Source: Branchiostoma floridae (lineage: Eukaryota > Chordata > Leptocardii > Amphioxiformes > Branchiostomatidae). From it: 64,000 bases of DNA. The stretch lies in NCBI RefSeq assembly GCF_000003815.2, contig NC_049996.1:2959545-3023544 (forward strand), given 5' to 3'. Under the pieces are notes generated by a model, which saw nothing but the letters and a program-made list of their open reading frames with translations, had not been told where the DNA came from and did not search any database. Of this stretch, positions 23,101-32,349 are shown one piece after another. The translations under genes were made by a program, and so were the position numbers. The number at the start of each line of letters is the position of its first letter. The first letter of the stretch is position 1.

Positions 23101-24869
23101 CTATGTACTAGTGAAATAATGTGATAGAGGGGTGATATGACATTTTTGTCACAATCAGACACAATTTAGACCGGTTTTTAAAATCTTTTACCATTGAAAT
23201 AATGTGATGGAGGAGTGCTATCACATTTTTTCGCCAATAGATAATTACACCGTCTCGTATCAGTGAAATGTTAAAGAAGGCTGCTATCACATTATTTCAC
23301 TAACAGACCCCTCTATCACATTATTTCACTGTTGACGAATTTTACGATCTACGCCCTGTAAGAATGCCTTTAGGGACATGTTGCAACAAAACCTAAATTT
23401 ATCAAGGTTTAACAATACCGACGCGTTACAGCAACAACAGCAACTCACGAAGTAAAGCCACACTGGCAAGAAGGACAATCTCCAGCACGATGATGCAGAC
23501 CAATGTCGCTTTTAAGTTGAAGGAATGAGCTTTTCGTTTCTTTATTCTTTTTTGCTGCTTTTCCCGTTTGGCCCGATTCACCGTCCAGCTTAGCTCAACA
23601 TCCTGTAGAAGTGATATAAAAAGTAGTGTAGGCCAAATAATAATTTTAGCGACGATACTATGGCCGTCTTTTTTAGGTTGCCAAGGGGCCAGCGAATGTT
23701 TAAAACAATGTAAATGTGTATTCGGCATATGAAGTACTTCAATAGTACTTGATTTTCCTTAATGTATGATAAGAAAAAAATTCAATATGCTTGAGATCTT
23801 AAAAGCATCGTGGCAACCTTCAAAGTAATTTTTTCCAAATCATCTTGAAATTGTTTGAAACTTTACCGGCCCCTGGGCAACATGAAAAAAAACACCCATC
23901 CTTTAATTAAGACAGGTCACACGCTTTGCGCACCAAATCTGTCTTATTAGCGTCACTATAAAGATGCACTCTCTTTGCACTTGCGTCACGCTTGAGCCAT
24001 TTCGGGGTTCGAAAGATACTTAACGAATTTCAAAGATAAAGAAAGAATGTTTTTACTTTTTGTGTGTTTTGTCGTCTTCTAAGTCATAATGTTACGTATT
24101 ACGCAATATCTAAATTATTTAAATAAAATCGAGAGAAAATAACAAAACAGTGACGCAATGAACAAACCCAGCAGTGATGCAAGCTTGACGCAAGTGCAGT
24201 GATAGTGCGCCTTTACAGTTGTAACTCAACAATGACAATGTCTCCTGGCCTTTTACTAAATAAGTTAAACTAGCTTGTAAGTACAAAGATATTCAGTGGA
24301 AAAATAGTGGCAGTATACAGGGGGTAACTCCCTTGACTGCAGTACCGTGGCGGTAAGCTGAGAGTTTTACACCGCCCGCATACCTTCTCCGTACTGTGAA
24401 CGGACACCGTGGAGCCTGTGGCAGGCCGGGGCCAACGACCACAAACGTGCCGGTTCCAAAGGCGAAGTTTTGATGAAGATTACAACACTGCGATTTCCAA
24501 TGATGCCAATCCCATCTGTGCTTTAAACGCGCCGCACTTTAGTATGACCACAAAGGAAAAATGGCAAATGCAATTGAAAAATGCACAAAGGTGCCGTAGT
24601 GAACACATGCAAACGTGCCGCCACAGTACCGCGACCCAGTGAGATACGTGTTCCCCACTGTTTCTGGACAAGGCTTGATGTCCTGGTTTGCTTACAATAT
24701 TCACCACGTGCACACTACTGGAATAGTGAAGCACGCTTTCCATTAAAACTGTATTACCATAACAATAATATTTTACCTCATATTCCTCGCCCATATTGTA
24801 GTCCCAGGAGCTACGCCCGTACATAGGGTTGCTCCAAGTAGAGCGTTGGAGCCCGAAACGCCCGGCCAT
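9474..24869 (-). CDS. Gene B: type II membrane protein, six EGF domains plus jelly-roll-like domain
   Basis: Ten coding exons on the minus strand: 24869-24777, 23602-23449, 22702-22661, 18809-18693, 17952-17833, 12788-12669, 12193-12071, 11514-11395, 10764-10651 and 10321-9474. All introns are GT-AG. The spliced length is 1851 nt, 616 aa plus stop, fully in frame. The order is cytoplasmic tail with NPMY (about residues 1-60, ending in a basic run KKRK), transmembrane helix (about 62-82), linker LWKAWDP, six EGF-like domains and a 282-residue C-terminal domain. There is no signal peptide; the basic-then-hydrophobic order predicts N-in/C-out. The intron between EGF2 and EGF3 carries nested transposons. 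It is a paralogue of C and D and tail-to-tail with A. Confidence 0.87.
10651..10764 (-). CDS. Gene B EGF exon 6
   Basis: 114 nt, phase 1-1. The domain starts [15 protein letters not shown]. It has the Asx-hydroxylation pattern C-x-N-x4-Y-x-C-x-C. The homologous position in C is 32996-33115 and in D 37279-37398. Confidence 0.85.
10885..11270 (+). pseudogene. Degraded reverse transcriptase fragment (non-LTR)
   Basis: Reading + with frame changes gives [13 protein letters not shown] (RT motif A), then WLKAFLT, a degraded GPLL-like block and [10 protein letters not shown] in place of the catalytic FADD motif. Several stops and frameshifts make it a dead LINE fragment inside an intron of gene B. 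Confidence 0.65.
11395..11514 (-). CDS. Gene B EGF exon 5
   Basis: 120 nt, phase 1-1. The domain starts [16 protein letters not shown] and ends FFFNGTNCE. Confidence 0.85.
12071..12193 (-). CDS. Gene B EGF exon 4
   Basis: 123 nt, phase 1-1. The domain starts [17 protein letters not shown] and ends FFFNGTSCD. It is homologous to D exon 37563-37685. Confidence 0.85.
12669..12788 (-). CDS. Gene B EGF exon 3
   Basis: 120 nt, phase 1-1. The domain starts [16 protein letters not shown] and ends FVLFGATCE. Exons 3-5 are recent duplicates of one another. Confidence 0.85.
13844..17424 (-). mobile_element. Non-LTR retrotransposon, 5'-truncated, inserted in the mariner element
   Basis: 3561 bp (13854-17414) flanked by a 10-bp target-site duplication TTCCTACAAT (13844-13853 and 17415-17424). 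The minus-strand 3' end is a short (AAAT)n tail, TTTATTTATTTATTT as read on +. It contains one long EN-RT frame. The 5' end begins at the endonuclease domain without an ATG, suggesting truncation. Confidence 0.85.
14207..17389 (-). CDS. LINE endonuclease / reverse transcriptase polyprotein
   Basis: 1060 codons, uninterrupted. Order: AP-type endonuclease (about 1-225; [24 protein letters not shown]), linker, reverse transcriptase (about 480-760; [36 protein letters not shown], catalytic CFADDTSLY), and a C-terminal CxCG...ETxxHFLLxC cysteine/histidine motif (about 985). It ends YILSTRRF. The frame stays open upstream of 17389 (valine codon) with no ATG before the element ends. It belongs to the CR1/Jockey-type group in the broad sense; the clade is not resolved. 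The intact frame suggests a young insertion. Confidence 0.88.
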   Translation of the reverse strand: MATTNVRSLNPNSDQGAAKLNELEHHLHKENISVLGLTETWLNESIQDSDIDISGFSTMFRKDRSGQIGGGVALLVSDTLACKHRPDLEAGSSQWQDLWIETSIAGQKLLIACIYRPPSTTDIFFEQFEWSVSRAATEKKQIIITGDFNCHNTDWGGALTDNNGLSLADIVERFGLYQAQHQYTRVTPTSNSVLDLLILSDPARINKMFMLAPIGTSDHSVVVCQLNMYFPNSSAKRHIWQYARADFDRFRSELGKANWSSAMSGSIDARWNDWKDKFLRIAKNTIPNKTVKVTRRPHKPWITTELLDMIREKTDLYRQWKSSQTQENWTNYTRFKNILTTELRRAEDEYYGSVGDRIKTPEDSKLLWTVLNKVTGKGRTGIPALLSQGETLDKDIDKAELLNNIFVQITKESNHPDYTKRLPMFTNNELSSIQLSVEEVYNVLSDLRINKAPGPDCIPNRLLKEAAPVISSSLCELFNFSLATGRLPAEWKQSNISPVHKKGDKTDPYNYRPIALLPTVVKVLERLVHNRLYTYLMDNGLLNPKQSGFKKGDGTVLQLLRLLDDWAKSIDDPNVACTAAVFLDVRRAFDSVWHDGLIYKLSRYGVQGPLSNWFSDYLSGRKQRVIINGVGSSWGSTTAGVPQGSILGPLLFLIYLNDIQELPCKSSINCFADDTSLYNSGRTAFEVANTTNADLRLVSNWFHDWGLQLHPDKCKVMCIKALQSKVKLPPIYLAGELVEEVTCYTHLGLTLHFSLRWKEHAEVVSSKSKKVLGLLSKLQSKLPREAMETAYNTLVRTKLEYASILLSNIGTTASKSLEQVQYHAGRLVSGAMVRTPYAKLLDELEWDTLAARRDHNRLLIMYKLTSGSVPPHLQPLIPTTRNSQRQLNVRLRNDTHLHVPHSRTNTYKNSFVPYTTRLWNSLPKEVKEATSFNLFKRKCRNHMLSARHHQKYRRFGERRSNILATRLRLGWCQLNSTLAKFTITTRRCACGATSETVAHFLLHCSLYTAARQSLTTAVHRLVERPLSTTLLLNGSPGHDDNTNRSLSTAFHTYILSTRRF
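17833..17952 (-). CDS. Gene B EGF exon 2
   Basis: 120 nt, phase 1-1. The domain starts [15 protein letters not shown] and ends [10 protein letters not shown]. It is homologous to D exon 38187-38306. Confidence 0.85.
18693..18809 (-). CDS. Gene B EGF exon 1
   Basis: 117 nt, phase 1-1. The domain starts [16 protein letters not shown] and ends GWEGEFCEI. It is homologous to D exon 38907-39020. Confidence 0.85.
19540..19800 (+). repeat. Dispersed repeat, second copy of 3090-3460
   Basis: Shares 'aaaacgagac', 'ataatgttcc', 'agaattgttaga' and 'cattgtatcctttac' in the same order as the gene A intron copy. Confidence 0.5.
20040..20275 (+). repeat. Dispersed repeat tail with (CT)n(CA)n microsatellite
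   Basis: (CT)n then (CA)n at 20122-20210, bounded by 'ttctagagttatgctta'-like sequence on the left and 'caaaaacta-acctc...ggaggtaac' on the right. The same frame recurs at 20455-20565 and partly at 21600-21670, so it is a family with a microsatellite core. Confidence 0.6.
20455..20565 (+). repeat. Dispersed repeat tail, second copy
   Basis: 'agaggttctaaagttatgct', cacaca-type core, then 'ccaaaaacaacacc' and 'ggaggtaac'. It matches 20040-20275. Confidence 0.5.
22285..22357 (+). repeat. (CA)n microsatellite
   Basis: An imperfect CACA run in gene B's long intron. Confidence 0.8.
22661..22702 (-). CDS. Gene B linker micro-exon
   Basis: 42 nt, phase 1-1, encoding about 14 residues ([13 protein letters not shown]) just outside the membrane. 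It was identified by its match to linker exons in D (40443-40487), C (33985-34032) and E (48840-48875). Confidence 0.75.
23110..23330. mobile_element. Small inverted-repeat element in gene B intron
   Basis: Perfect 24-bp terminal inverted repeats at 23110-23133 and 23307-23330 (AGTGAAATAATGTGATAGAG as the first 20 bases). Diverged copies of the same motif lie inside (about 23195 and 23285). No clear target duplication was found. Confidence 0.6.
23449..23602 (-). CDS. Gene B membrane-anchor exon
   Basis: 154 nt, phase 0 to 1. It starts [15 protein letters not shown], continues with a lysine/arginine-rich stretch, then a helix [19 protein letters not shown]. This is a signal-anchor pattern for type II topology. 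Confidence 0.85.
23959..24215. mobile_element. MITE family 2, copy in gene B intron 1
   Basis: The ends TAAAGATGCACT and the inverse of AGTGCGCCTTTA continue as about 35-bp imperfect TIRs that include TTGCACTTGCGTCA. The interior (ATTGCGTAATACGTA, GACTTAGAAGAC on the minus strand) matches 40197-40422 in gene D. Confidence 0.6.
24777..24869 (-). CDS. Gene B first coding exon
   Basis: 93 nt from ATG to a phase 0 donor. The 31 residues include SNPMYGR, an NPxY motif that also occurs in D. The start was chosen because it opens the only frame that joins to the anchor exon. Confidence 0.8.
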
Positions 24870-25364
24870 GCTTTCTAGAGCTTCCCTTTCCAGTTGTAAC
24901 CATTGGACTTAGTCCAGGTAAATAGTTGCTTTTTGGCGACGCCCAGATAAAATATTAAAGTATGTACTATAACCGCTGACTCAAGCACGTGTGCACCTAA
25001 GTGTCAGCGATGTCAAGCGTAACGGAAACATCTAAGAGTCAATCGATTACTTATTATATATCACTTCAAAGTGAAAGATCTAGAGTGGCTAGCATATTGT
25101 TGTTTACAAACAGGACGGTCTAGTTAATATGATATTGTTTTCAATCAGCGGACTTTGTGCAAATTGTTTTACACAGTCCACAAATACTGAAATGAATACG
25201 GAATATGCTAGAAGTTGTGCAGGTAATTCACATAAAGGTTTTGTTCTGGAGAATATTTCTAAAGTTTGGGCCGAAATCGTACATAGTTAATCATTGAAGT
25301 GGAGGTTACTGGTGATACGTTTTTTTTTAATTTTTATTAGTGTTGTTAAAATATAAGCTGGAGG

Positions 25365-25480
25365 TACTGAGTTCAAATCCATGGCACGTCCCAATGTTGT
25401 GCCCTTGGGAAAGGCACTTTAAACCATTTTCTTCACTTCACTCAGGCAAAGATGAGTAGTAGATTCAGAATAGGATGTCA
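25365..25480 (+). repeat. SINE-like repeat copy
   Basis: A Pol III box B-like 'gagttcaaatcc' is followed by 'cccttgggaaaggcacttt' and 'cttcacttcactcagg', the plus orientation of the family at 70-215, 42830-42990 and 43785-43990. Confidence 0.5.
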
Positions 25481-26008
25481 AGTGGAGGTCCCGTGTTTGA
25501 GGAGAGCCACTGTTGTCTGTAAACACAACTGAATTCCCACGGATACTATTAACACACATGCAACATAGGTGGTAGAATAAACAACTAAGTTGGTCAAAGG
25601 TCAATTGATCGTTTTTCCCGGCGACGTACACGGTGCTGCAAAGCTACTTCCGGGTTTGATATTTCGTATTATGGACAGGTTGTGGTGATTTTAAAGCGGT
25701 AGAAAGATCTTGGGATCCGTTGTGTCGTTTGTTGGAACTAATGTGGGCCTTTTGTTAATTTGGTAATATTTCAAAATATTATTAAGCACAATGAGAAAAA
25801 ATATTTACGCGAATATTGTTACACCCAGCTCTTCTCTATAGCTGTGTTATTTTGATTAGATTCTTTTTCGTGCAGACTTAAAATTAATTAGTTTCTTTCA
25901 AATACATGTGGCCACCGACTCTACGTCACCATCGGAAATGCAAACATGCCCGGCTTATTGAACAAACGTAACCTCTGGGGATTTAGACTGGTCGTCGTTC
26001 CGCCAGAT

Positions 26009-26081
26009 GCCTCGATGGCGCAGTAGGCAGCGCGTGAGTCTCATAATCTCAAGGCCGTGAGTTCGATCCTCACTCGGGGCA
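26009..26081 (+). tRNA. tRNA-Met (CAU), elongator
   Basis: 73 nt fold as a cloverleaf: the acceptor stem GCCTCGA pairs with TCGGGGC (one G-T pair), the D arm is GCGC/GCGC, the anticodon loop is CTCATAA (anticodon CAT), the T arm is GTGAG-TTCGATC-CTCAC, and the discriminator base is A. T runs after position 26084 fit a Pol III terminator. It lacks a genomic CCA, as expected for a eukaryote. It sits between genes B and C. Confidence 0.93.
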
Positions 26082-27185
26082 AATCTTTTTTTCCTTTTTT
26101 CTTCTTTTTAAGATAAAACACTTGCTTTACACGACTATCTTAACTTATAACTAGAATTTTATCACCTCATACTTAACATTTTTTGTCTTCTTACAATGCA
26201 AATGAGCTGCGAAAAATTGACATTTGCAGTTCAAACAAATCTCGCTAGGGCGTTAAACCTGTACATGATTACATCATGTGACATGATGTGCCAACCATTC
26301 AAACATAACGACCACAGCATTTCCAGAAAACAAGGTATTATAACCGGAAGTTCCTATCCAGCACCGTAGAATTTAGCCGTTTGTTGTCACATACGTGACC
26401 TTGACCTTCAGGTATCATGAAGTTTATTTACCTATCAAGATTCATAGAAATGAAATCTGAGAGGTTATGGCAACAGGACAGTACATCCTCAACAAGTCGG
26501 ACACCTCAAGCATACAGTAAACGCAAGCTATAATAAACTATATGTAAAAATAAGCAAATAAAACTAATAACATAAAAATAAATTAATAATATTCTAACAA
26601 ATGAACAGCAATTACAAAATAATAGAAAAACAAAACAATAGTACACGGATCTATTTACCTTAACGGTAAGTGAATACACTAAAGATAAAAACAAAGAAAA
26701 TGAGATAAATGTAGGGTTGGACAGCATTAGCAGCATTGAGTCCATGTACATATCATTTGAACATCATAAGTTGATTTATGCTTACCACAAACAAACACAT
26801 AAACATACAGGTCAAGATTCTTTTCCATATTGGAAGGAAACTATTGCATTTGAAGCACATTGTTAGTGGTTGCCAAGAACGCAGTATAGTTATAAAGAAG
26901 TATATTGTGAAGTTGTCTCTATATATATGTAATGTGTTTGATGTTGTGCAATGACATGCGTTTGTACAATATCCCAGACGTGACTGAAAAACAAATCAAA
27001 GGGCCTGAGTATGTTGCCTTGGAAAAATTAGGTGAAGCACAATAAAACCTGTTTGCATAAACGATCATAAATGATTTACTTACAGTTCATATACGTCACT
27101 GAATGTCACAAAAACTTACTGCAAGCAGAGTTTTAGACATATTTATGAGATGACATTGAGAGATTATCACAAGGATTATCCTACA

Positions 27186-27787
27186 TCATTCCTCAAAGGA
27201 AACACAGTATTCTTCGATTACATCATCTGGCGAGTTGGAGTCAAACACTCCATAGTGAATATCATCGAAGAAAAAGCCCTGAAACCTGGTGTCATCATTT
27301 GCATGTTTTGGTTGAAACTTCAGCCTGTTTGTATACACATAGTCCCAACCATTATCGAAGAAGGCAGTTTTCAAGTAAGACCCTCCCAATAACGTATACG
27401 TTCCGTCTATTCGGTAATGCCATCGGTCCATGTAGTCTACAGGCATTGCAGTCATATTCATCTCAATTTTGTGCCAGGTTTCTAAAGCTAGACCAGTCAC
27501 ACTATTGCCAGGAAAATTTGCATCCCATCCACAGTTTCTAGTTTGGGCACAGTAAGTATAATTTGGCGCACTTTCTGCAGTTCGTACTGTAATGCCTTCG
27601 GGTAGGGAATATACTTCTAGATAGTTAGAAGCACGGTCGTTGCCCTCTGGATTCCCTGCTACCACCGCTATCCTAGACCCATCCCCAGATACATTTGCTG
27701 CTTTGAACCAAAAAGATGCAAAGAATGAATCAGCAGTTGCTTGATAAGCTCCGTCTGTGCGACCCGCTGTTACGTTTAAGGGTGTAG
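27186..27787 (-). pseudogene. Gene C terminal exon, 3' portion
   Basis: Continues the jelly-roll-like domain from PYTTPLNVTAGRTDG to the stop (EEYCVSFEE). It contains [22 protein letters not shown], the C-x5-C pair, WHKIEM, NRLKFQPKHAN and [12 protein letters not shown]. It is separated from its 5' portion by the LTR element. Confidence 0.85.
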
Positions 27788-28276
27788 TGTAAGGGGGCCG
27801 ATGGTGTGGCCCCAGGTTCTTTGAATGCTGCACGAGGAACGTTTAAACTACAGGACTAAGAAAGCACACACAGGACACAGTCATGCCGTTAGACACGCAC
27901 GGGAGCTGTCAGTCGGGACCCTCTCTCTGTCACTCAAGTCTCTGTTCGACTGTCCCAACTCCCAATTCCCGGCTTTCTTTATTCCAACAACCCAGACACA
28001 GATCCAGACACTGTCTACAGCTATGCATGACACTAATTATAACATGTACCTGCTATTGGCTTTGTTGTTCTTTCCATCTTCAGTTCATCAAAGAACAATA
28101 CAAAGGATAACACCTTGTCAACAGTTATCACACAACGATACCAGACTAATTACAGTTACCAGGTGGGCTGTCTGTAGCTTCTCAGAGCATGTACATGACA
28201 AAATGATAACCATAACATCTTGCTTTTGAATGATACAACAATTTCTTCAAAACAGTGCATTTTTACCCCTCCTACA
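27788..28276 (-). repeat. LTR, 3' copy
   Basis: 489 bp. It reads the same as 31861-32349, including an identical incidental 134-codon frame. It ends against gene C coding sequence. Confidence 0.88.
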
Positions 28277-28589
28277 CCCACCGCCAAGTTTTCCACGAGC
28301 CGTCCCGGCGAGTACTACAGTAACAGTTCTATCATGTTACACAGTAGAATACAACAAACAACAACAAAAAACACAAATAGACAATACATGTTGGTGGAAT
28401 TGATTAACCAGATACAGTTCAGTACGACAGAGCACGTCAGTCTACAGATTTTTCAACTGTCCATAGTCTCGGTGTCCTCAACATCTCCGCTGCTCATCCT
28501 TGGCACACCCCTCGGCTCACGACCCCGCTTCGCTCGGGTGCCGTCTTCTGCTGCCCGCGGCCTCCTATGAGGGTCTGCATGGGGGGGTC

Positions 28590-28680
28590 TTGGTAACGCT
28601 TAACGGTGAATTCAGGAGGCCCGGTAACGGTTAACGGTAAATTCAGGAGGCCAGCTAACGGTTAACGGTAAATTCAGAAT
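28590..28680 (+). repeat. Subterminal TAACGGTTAACGG repeats, left
   Basis: Three head-to-tail degenerate units around 'ggtaacggttaacggtaaatt'. Confidence 0.75.
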
Positions 28681-28987
28681 GAGTTACCAAGGAGCTTATA
28701 TTGAGCTCAATATAAGCTCCTTGATAATAGTAACATTGACATGCATTCCTATTCATACAACGCTAGAGTATCAATGGGTGAAAATACATTGTGAGAAGCA
28801 GAAGGTGCCCAGAACCCGGAGGAATGACAGGGACAATGTCCATGACATCTGTAAATTGACGGAGGCAGAGTTTTTCAGTTTCAATTCCCGGCCCGTCACA
28901 GAGACGGCGGCATCAAATATCTCATGGGTGGATTTAACTATTATTTCAGCACATGGAGCGCCGAAAAATTTTAAAATCAAGACCCTC

Positions 28988-29936
28988 TTAACCCTATTCA
29001 GACCGGGGGGGGCTTTTGAGGCCCGCGCTAACTTCGATGTCCTATAACGCCAGAACGCCTTACGCTAAAGCCACCAAACTTGGTGAGTTTTCCTAAAATA
29101 TTGTTGGCAACAAGTTTACGAAGTTTGACAAATTTTCCATTTTTTCGTGTTGCCATGGCAACCGTTTGCTGACAGGCAGTTTTGCCAAAAATCACTATTT
29201 TTGGTTCTAACAATGTATTTTTCACATTTATTTGCTATATTACTGCTATTTTGTTACATAAATAAAATCTTATATTATTTACCATATCTTTCATAATTAT
29301 ATATGCATAAATTATGCTAATTTGATGACGTCATCAGCCCAAAATCCAAGATGGCGGACAGTATGGCCAGATCAAGAATAACAAGCTTATTTTCCCTTAA
29401 AATTTGTAACTACCTGGTATTTTTTCATCAAAAACCATCTAAATGAATGAATTTAGTCTATTTCCATTGCCCTTTGTGATTATTTGTTGCAAAAAAAGAA
29501 GTTTTAAAAATTCAAGGTGGTGGATATAATATGGCGGAGCCTATCTCGTATCTTAGATGTGCATGACGTTATTTTATGACGTCATTATGACGTCATCGAT
29601 GTTGCTATTGGCAATACAAGTCGTAATAAACATTATTATTCTGTTATCTGCACTTATTGTTACATTTTTGTAGTATAACTTGAAGTTTTCTGAGAATACC
29701 CTTTTTTCATGGGTCCGGCCAATATATCAAATTGATGACGTCATAATTACGTCATCTTACGTCAACGTAACGTCAAACGTCAAATACTTGTCAGATATTA
29801 TGTCGATATAATGTCCTAAAAATTTGGTGGCCTTACGGCACGTCGTTCGAGAGTTAGAGGACTTAGAAGTGGAGGGCCTCAAAAGCCCCCCCCCGGTCCA
29901 GGGATGACCAAAAAAGCCCGGTCTGAATAGGGTTAA
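28988..29936. mobile_element. TTAA-flanked MITE (piggyBac-like), copy 2
   Basis: 941 bp (28992-29932) between TTAA duplicates at 28988-28991 and 29933-29936, with the same 20-bp TTAA-inclusive termini as the copy at 3913-4867. It is highly similar throughout, including the CRE and YY1-like sites. It is inserted in the 2.15-kb transposon. Confidence 0.85.
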
Positions 29937-30536
29937 ATGCTATTTCCTGCATTTTCGGCAAATCTTGTCGATAGACTAAGCTAGGTTGATTTTGACATTT
30001 TCATCAAATTACACATGATTATCATATTATACTCGTAGCTTTGGCCTCCACCCCCAGAGCCCCGACATATTTTTACCATTTCGAGCCCGGGAAAATTTTA
30101 AAATCTGGACCGTCTGAAACGCCATTTACTGCATTTTGAAGGACAGATTTTGCCGTAAGAGGAAGCTAAATTAAATGACATTTTGATAGAGAGAAAGTTT
30201 TTTGTGCGAAAACCCACGCCCTAACATATTTTCGCCATGTCGTCGTGAGCGCCAAAGGCGCAAGCCGTCTCAATGGAGGTCGGGAGAAACCTCATTTTCT
30301 GCATTCTAGGAGAACGTTTTGTCCGAAACTAAGCTATGTAATTGTTTGACACTGAAATCTGTATATAGTGATAAAGTTTTGAGGGCAATGCTTCCGCAAC
30401 ATAATTTACCATGTGCAGAGCCGAAGGCGGGAAATTTTGACATCTGGACCCTTTGAAACGCCATTTCCTGCATGTTCAGGGGTTCTATCTGGCATTTTAC
30501 TTCGTGTGTATAGTATAACGGGTTACGAAGAATTTC

Positions 30537-30702
30537 TTGGTAACGCTTAACGGTGAATTCGGGATAACAAATAACGATTAACGTTGAATTAAAACGACCA
30601 ATAACGCTTCACGAAGAATATACCGATAACGGTTAACGTTGAATTAGAGCGACTCGGTAACGATTAACGGTGAATTAAAATGGCTCGTAACGCTTAACGG
30701 AA
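30537..30702 (+). repeat. Subterminal TAACGGTTAACGG repeats, right
   Basis: Six degenerate units of the same motif, in the same orientation as the left array. Confidence 0.75.
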
Positions 30703-31860
30703 AAAGGCATGCAGACCCTCTCCTATCCCCGAGTACCGCTCCCCCCTCCCGTGTCGTGATGTCCTCCCTCCGTCCCTTCGTCGCACGGCCACTGACGTCC
30801 TCTCCGAGTCGCTCCTCATGTGCTGTCACATTCACCGGTCTTCATTGGAAGGTGCCCCGGCGACGATGCTCATGCTGCAGGAGTTCCCGTAAGGGGGTTG
30901 ACTGGATCGCGACCGTCTGGTGGGCATGGTTAACGCGTGGCATGACCACGAACTCGCCAACACTCTTGTGCCCGGTGTGACCCATGCAGGGATAAGCCAT
31001 GGAGAAAGAACAGAACACACACGCACACAACCTGACCGTCCTATCAGACCTATCGAAATTCCTGTTTACTAACCTAACACTGGCCCTGAACTGTCTATAG
31101 TGCATCAAATACTTTTCTGTCTTCCGATATATGTAAAACAATTAGTACTAAAGTAAACAAAAACATTAACATTCAACTTACTCCTACACTGTCAGCATTT
31201 CTCAAATATATCCTAACTCTTCAAAACAACTCCCACTGTTTCTCTTCCCTCCTCCTGTCTGTCCTACATCACAGTCTCATGTCACAACAACAACTCTGGC
31301 CGCCGCACAACACTAATCCAGAACTTATGCAGTAAAATACAAATATAACAATACAGGGAAGTCGTGCTGCTAGTCATCACAACAACTTAAAGAGAGTCCT
31401 CCTACAACTATTCACTACTTCTTGCTACTAGTCGAAAACAACATAACTAGCTAGGCTAAGCTCTAACAGAACAGGTCAGGCAGCGTGAGCATGGCATTCT
31501 TTCTGTCCACTCAAGTCAAGGGCACACTCACGTTCACCAAGTTCCACCCGGTCCTACCGACCGCCCCGTCGCCTCGTACCATGCCGAAGTCGCGGCCCGC
31601 ACTCTGACCATGGTGTCGGCCGCCGTCAGTCCTGCCGCCACGTGCCGAGCCTTAGAGTTCACGGCTTCCCCAGCACTCCAGCCATGGTCCTGCAACCTCC
31701 TATCCTGGTCAGTCTGCCATGTCCTGCCGGTAGTCGCTCCACCTCGGCCATTCTGCCCTCCCGTGCGCATCTCCTGGCACGGCTCCTGGTCCTAGCGTGT
31801 CTCCGTCCCGCAGCGTCCCTCTAGATCTTGGTTACGCAGCATCCTGCCGACAACGCCAAA

Positions 31861-32349
31861 TGTAAGGGGGCCGATGGTGTGGCCCCAGGTTCTTTGAATG
31901 CTGCACGAGGAACGTTTAAACTACAGGACTAAGAAAGCACACACAGGACACAGTCATGCCGTTAGACACGCACGGGAGCTGTCAGTCGGGACCCTCTCTC
32001 TGTCACTCAAGTCTCTGTTCGACTGTCCCAACTCCCAATTCCCGGCTTTCTTTATTCCAACAACCCAGACACAGATCCAGACACTGTCTACAGCTATGCA
32101 TGACACTAATTATAACATGTACCTGCTATTGGCTTTGTTGTTCTTTCCATCTTCAGTTCATCAAAGAACAATACAAAGGATAACACCTTGTCAACAGTTA
32201 TCACACAACGATACCAGACTAATTACAGTTACCAGGTGGGCTGTCTGTAGCTTCTCAGAGCATGTACATGACAAAATGATAACCATAACATCTTGCTTTT
32301 GAATGATACAACAATTTCTTCAAAACAGTGCATTTTTACCCCTCCTACA
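31861..32349 (-). repeat. LTR, 5' copy
   Basis: 489 bp, the same sequence as the other LTR. The primer-binding-like site starts directly beside it at 31860 (minus strand). Confidence 0.88.

Larger units (their letters stand above)
24870..27185. other. Intergenic region between genes B and C
   Basis: Upstream of gene B and downstream of gene C. It contains the tRNA-Met gene and a SINE-like copy, and no other gene is supported. A promoter for B may lie just above 24870, but no clear TATA or initiator was identified. Confidence 0.45.
28563..30726. mobile_element. 2.15-kb TIR transposon nested in the LTR element
   Basis: Perfect 13-bp TIRs GAGGGTCTGCATG (28569-28581 and 30708-30720) are flanked by a 6-bp duplication TCCTAT (28563-28568 and 30721-30726). 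Subterminal arrays of GGTAACGGTTAACGGTGAATT-type units (20-25 bp) occur at both ends. The interior has degenerate tandem units of about 180 bp (29937-30540; 'cgccatttcctgcat', 'tttgacatctggaccct'). No transposase is seen. A 6-bp duplication is unusual among common superfamilies. Confidence 0.8.
27788..32349 (-). mobile_element. LTR retrotransposon (non-autonomous) in gene C exon
   Basis: Two 489-bp LTRs (27788-28276 and 31861-32349) bound by TG...CA on the minus strand (TGTAGGAGGG ... CCCCCTTACA). A primer-binding-like TTTGGCGTTGTCGGCAGG follows the 5' LTR on the minus strand (31860 downward), and a purine-rich stretch precedes the other LTR. No gag/pol frame is recognisable in the interior, which is largely taken up by a nested DNA transposon. 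Flanking 4-mers are GTAG (left) and CCAG (right), not a clean duplication. It is in the same orientation as gene C. A Ty3/gypsy-like origin is inference. Confidence 0.85.

Noticed and set aside
27825..28229. 134-codon frame, repeated at 31898-32302
   Set aside because: It lies wholly inside the LTRs on the strand opposite to the element and has no domain; it is duplicated only because the LTR is.
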